Below, piece by piece: positions 6,181-8,011 of a stretch of DNA of 8,011 nt. Both the position numbers and the translations under genes were made by a program. This DNA is from Chloroflexota bacterium. Its GTDB lineage: Bacteria > Chloroflexota > Limnocylindria > Limnocylindrales > CSP1-4. The notes below the pieces were generated by a model. That model was given only the letters and a program-made list of their open reading frames with translations, ran no database searches and was not told where the DNA came from. The stretch lies in NCBI GenBank assembly GCA_021812735.1, contig JAKAMV010000441.1, positions 1 through 8,011 on the forward strand, written 5' to 3'. Positions within the stretch are counted from its first letter, which is position 1. Each line of letters begins with the position of its first letter.

Positions 6181-6242
6181 GGCGCCTGGCGGCGCCTGGT
6201 GGCGCCGTGGTGGCGCCTGGTGGCGCCTGGTGGCGCCGTGGT
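6181..6242. repeat. Phased tandem array of six GGCGCC palindromes (two 31-bp units)
   Basis: Six copies of a GGCGCCTGGT-type unit run head to tail. GGCGCC begins at 6181, 6191, 6201, 6212, 6222 and 6232. Every third unit is 11 bp (GGCGCCGTGGT) instead of 10, so the array is two 31-bp copies (6181-6211 and 6212-6242) differing at one base. The average period is 10.3 bp, about one helical turn. In RNA, neighbouring units could pair as hairpins with 4-5-nt loops. It lies within the non-coding divergent region. Confidence 0.85.
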
Positions 6243-6359
6243 GCCCCAGCTCCGCTGCGCCACGGACCTGCGCGCAGATCAGTGGGTCGTGCGAGTCGGG
6301 GGCCACGACCGCGTTGAGGGCCGCGCCGCGCCGGTCGCGCCTCCTCGGCGGCACACGGA

Positions 6360-6381
6360 CTTCACGCACCGTTCACACCCC
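6360..6381 (+). promoter_or_regulatory. Two abutting 11-bp direct repeats, PHO-box-like
   Basis: CTTCACGCACC (6360-6370) is followed directly by GTTCACACCCC (6371-6381), 28 bp before the ATG at 6410. An 11-bp period with a conserved TTCAC core resembles the direct-repeat units bound by PhoP/PhoB-type response regulators (in Streptomyces roughly GTTCACC-led units). Two units are the minimum, and no phosphate gene is present, so the assignment is tentative. Confidence 0.35.
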
Positions 6382-6409
6382 GAGAACGAACGCCCGCGAG
6401 GCTGTGGGC

Positions 6410-6811
6410 ATGGCCGCACCCGACCTGCACGCTCCGGCGACGCTGATTGCAGCGTCGCACCCAGTGTCGCCCACACGCCTGCTGGCATCGGCGCTGCTGC
6501 ATGTGCTCGACCGCGACGAGCCGCCCCCGCCGCGCTGGCGCGCGGATCCGTTCGTCGCGGCGGTCGCTGCCCACCGGACCCGGCTGGCCCCCGTCTCCTC
6601 GTCCACCGAGCTGGACGGTCTGGTGCCGACGGGTCCGGATCCAGCGTTTCGGGCCGCCGTCACCGCTCTGGCGAGCGACCCGCTCGCAGCCGCGCTGGCG
6701 GTTCGACGCCTGGAGCTCCTGCGGGGCTCAACGCTGCCGGCCTGGCCCGTCATCGTCCGACACGGGGCGGTGCCGCGCGTGAACGCCGATCGGGAGCGGT
6801 GGTTCGGATGA
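6410..6811 (+). CDS. Hypothetical protein, 133 aa
   Basis: I do not recognise this protein. Strong third-position G/C bias along all 133 codons supports real coding. The ATG at 6410 has a GAGG ribosome-binding site with an 8-nt spacer. The frame is open upstream to 6179, but that part reads through the GGCGCC array and looks non-coding. The protein is Ala/Leu/Pro-rich and probably soluble, with no signal peptide or membrane segment. It has helical stretches (TRLLASALLHVLDRD near 22-36; FRAAVTALASDPLAAALAVRRLELL near 80-104), a PPPPRWRADPF turn near 38-48 and an AVPRVNADRERWFG end. Its stop overlaps the next gene's start (ATGA), so the two are probably translationally coupled and may work together. 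Confidence 0.68.
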   Translation: MAAPDLHAPATLIAASHPVSPTRLLASALLHVLDRDEPPPPRWRADPFVAAVAAHRTRLAPVSSSTELDGLVPTGPDPAFRAAVTALASDPLAAALAVRRLELLRGSTLPAWPVIVRHGAVPRVNADRERWFG

Positions 6812-6963
6812 GTGAAGCGGTGCCGACCGAGGCGCCGGTCCAGGTGCCGGCCTGGGTCTACCGGCTCGATCTCGACCCGCCGGCGCGCCACGGCGGCTGG
6901 CGCCGGGCGATCCGGATCCTGCGCGTGCGGCGGACCGGCTGGAGCCGTCGTCGCCGCCACTGA
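6808..6963 (+). CDS. Small Arg/Trp-rich hypothetical protein, 51 aa
   Basis: I do not recognise this protein. Its ATG overlaps the stop codon of the 133-aa gene as ATGA, the usual mark of translational coupling. All but five of its codons end in G or C, matching the neighbouring genes. The N-terminal half (MSEAVPTEAPVQVPAWVYRL) is acidic to neutral. The C-terminal half is strongly basic, with 10 Arg and 2 Trp in the last 24 residues and a WSRRRRH end. Such a tail could bind nucleic acid or an acidic partner, or associate with membranes, but nothing in the sequence decides. No signal peptide or cysteines are present. It ends 57 bp from the convergent modB stop. Confidence 0.6.
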   Translation: MSEAVPTEAPVQVPAWVYRLDLDPPARHGGWRRAIRILRVRRTGWSRRRRH

Positions 6964-7020
6964 GATCCCGCGGCCAGAGGCTAGGTGCCACGCCGCCGAC
7001 CCTGCTCCGTGACGCCTGGT

Positions 7021-7875
7021 TCAGCCGCCCGCCCCCGACCGCAGGTCGAGCACCCGACCCCAGTGCAGCAGCCGCACGGCCATCAGCACGCCGAACGCCG
7101 CGAGCACCAGGATGGACGCAGCGGCGATGGACGTGTCCAGGTTCCCCGCTTGGAACTCGCTGTAGACCACCAGGGGCAGCGTCTGCGTGTGCCCCTCGAC
7201 GTTGCCGGCGAACATGATGGTGGCCCCGAACTCGCCCAGCGCCCGCGCCCAGGCCATGACCAGGCCGGCGGTCAGGGCGGTCCCCGCCAGGGGCACGGTC
7301 ACGTGGGTGAACAGCTGCCGCTCCGAGGCGCCGTCCACCCGCGCGGCGTCCTCGAGGTCATGGTCGACGCCGGCGAAGCCGGTCCGGGCGGACCGGATGA
7401 AGAACGGCGCGGCCACGAACCACTGGGCCACGACGACCGCCGCGGTGGTGAACGGCAGCTCGATGCCGAGGGCGCGGAGCGGCGGGCCGAGCAGGCCGCT
7501 GCGGCCGAGCAGGAGCAGCAGCGCCAGGCCCGCGACCGAGGGCGGCAGCACGATGGGCAGGTCGATCGCGGTCTCGAGCAGCGCGGCGCCGCGGAACCGT
7601 CGGCGGGCGAGGAGCAGGGCGAGCGGCGTGCCGAGGAGCGCCATCAGGACGACGCTGACGCTGGTCGTGACCAGGCTCAGGAGGAGGGCGTCCGCCACCA
7701 CGCGCATGCCCGCCGCGGCGGCGAGCGAGCCGTCGAGGAGGGCCCGGGCCACGAGGGCGACGACGGGGAGACCGAGGACCACGGCTGCGGCTGCGGCGAA
7801 CGCCGCCACCCCGGGGCTCGAGTCGAGCCGGCGCCCGCGGGCTCGCGACCGCGGCACGGCGGCCTGGGCTGTCAT
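7021..7875 (-). CDS. modB: Molybdate-type ABC transporter permease (ModB)
   Basis: This is the inner-membrane permease of an oxyanion importer, 284 aa, normal or slightly long for ModB. Hydrophobic segments lie near residues 23-47, 62-90, 104-124, 143-162, 195-212 and 248-268. The ATPase-contacting EAA loop is EDAARVDGAS at 175-184. GEFGATIMFAGN (214-225) followed by EGHTQTLPLVVY is the ModB/NifC signature that separates molybdate/tungstate permeases from sulfate CysT/CysW. Molybdate versus tungstate cannot be told from the permease alone. The ATG at 7875 is the only start I can place; it has no Shine-Dalgarno. The ATPase gene modC does not follow: only 57 bp separate the stop from a convergent gene. 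modA is not recognisable in the 136 bp upstream. Confidence 0.87.
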   Translation of the reverse strand: MTAQAAVPRSRARGRRLDSSPGVAAFAAAAAVVLGLPVVALVARALLDGSLAAAAGMRVVADALLLSLVTTSVSVVLMALLGTPLALLLARRRFRGAALLETAIDLPIVLPPSVAGLALLLLLGRSGLLGPPLRALGIELPFTTAAVVVAQWFVAAPFFIRSARTGFAGVDHDLEDAARVDGASERQLFTHVTVPLAGTALTAGLVMAWARALGEFGATIMFAGNVEGHTQTLPLVVYSEFQAGNLDTSIAAASILVLAAFGVLMAVRLLHWGRVLDLRSGAGG

Positions 7876-8011
7876 GCGGGGCAGGCGCTCACTGGTGCAC
7901 CATCCCCGTGTCGATGGGGGCCGACCCGTCGATGCATCCCCGGTGACCGCCGGACCATCGCCACGCGCGCTCGCCGCTCGACGGCCAGCATGAGTACCGC
8001 GGGGTCCGGCG
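7876..8011. other. Unresolved right edge upstream of modB
   Basis: All three minus-strand frames read in from the edge, one of them open into modB without an earlier start codon; none resembles the C-terminus of ModA. A plus-strand ATG at 7990 (MSTAGSG) could begin a divergent gene, but only seven codons are visible and it has no ribosome-binding site. An imperfect inverted repeat, TCGATGGG-N6-CCCGTCGA at 7911-7932, has one mismatch that would be G-U in RNA. It may be an operator or leader structure for modB. Confidence 0.35.

Larger units (their letters stand above)
6022..6409. other. 388-bp divergent intergenic region
   Basis: This lies between the oxidoreductase (minus) and the 133-aa gene (plus). 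Its open frames are repetitive (His/Arg/Pro or Trp/Arg/Gly-rich) and read through the tandem array, so I see no gene. It holds a GC hairpin (6084-6098), the phased GGCGCC array (6181-6242), and direct repeats just before the 133-aa gene (6360-6381). Promoters for both genes should be here, but no clear -35/-10 pair was found. Confidence 0.6.

Noticed and set aside
6181..6242. CRISPR array
   Set aside because: The units are 10-11 bp with no spacers, and no cas gene is nearby. It is a simple tandem repeat.
6179..6409. An N-terminal extension of the 133-aa protein to a start at 6179
   Set aside because: The added residues come from the GGCGCC array and lack the coding bias of the rest. The ATG at 6410 has a ribosome-binding site.
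4429..6963. A long plus-strand open frame (844 codons) across the glycosylase end, the oxidoreductase and the intergenic region
   Set aside because: It runs out of frame or antisense through supported genes and through the tandem array. Only its last 51 codons (6808-6963) look coding, and these are listed as their own gene.
6964..7020. A bidirectional terminator between the 51-aa gene and modB
   Set aside because: I looked for a stem-loop in these 57 bp and found only short, imperfect pairings and no T-run.
7872..8011. A minus-strand frame whose TGA overlaps the modB ATG, as a possible upstream gene end
   Set aside because: The ATGA overlap is attractive, but the translation near the junction is His/Arg/Gly-rich with falling GC3 and does not resemble ModA. 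Too little sequence is visible.
7990..8011. Start of a divergent plus-strand gene at ATG 7990
   Set aside because: Only seven codons are visible, with no ribosome-binding site or placed -10 box.

Overview
This is a very GC-rich bacterial window with strong G/C bias at third codon positions. It fits a high-GC Chloroflexota lineage (Limnocylindria-like) or an Actinomycetota. No rRNA, tRNA or phylogenetic marker settles which. Several genes appear to start without a Shine-Dalgarno sequence, with a TANNNT -10-like box 6-7 nt before the start codon, suggesting frequent leaderless transcription. No mobile element or CRISPR array was found.

Layout, left to right. Minus strand, 1-3740: a DUF2277 protein running off the left edge; a Tat-type lipoprotein with a glycoside hydrolase family 3 (NagZ-like) domain; a one-frame fusion of a DoxX/DoxD membrane domain and a Rieske [2Fe-2S] domain; and a secreted protein with an RlpA-like double-psi beta-barrel. 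Plus strand, 3834-4796: an AlkA-type DNA glycosylase, divergent from the barrel gene. Minus strand, 4801-6021: a saccharopine dehydrogenase family oxidoreductase, tail to tail with the glycosylase across 4 bp. Then comes a 388-bp divergent non-coding region with a GC-rich hairpin, a phased tandem array of GGCGCC palindromes and a PHO-box-like direct repeat. Plus strand, 6410-6963: two unrecognised small genes (133 and 51 aa) joined by an ATGA overlap. Minus strand, 7021-7875: a molybdate-type ABC permease (modB) with no modC downstream. The last 136 bp are unresolved.

How the genes relate. The fusion and the GH3 lipoprotein are 28 bp apart and probably cotranscribed, although the GH3 gene may also have its own start signal. 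With the RlpA-like protein they make a cell-envelope group: a membrane redox protein, a cell-wall glycosidase-like lipoprotein and a secreted barrel protein. The other genes look like independent units. The items most worth a second look are the DoxX-Rieske fusion with an internal ribosome-binding site and twin-arginine segment, the coupled 133-aa/51-aa pair ending in an Arg/Trp-rich tail, and the GGCGCC array.
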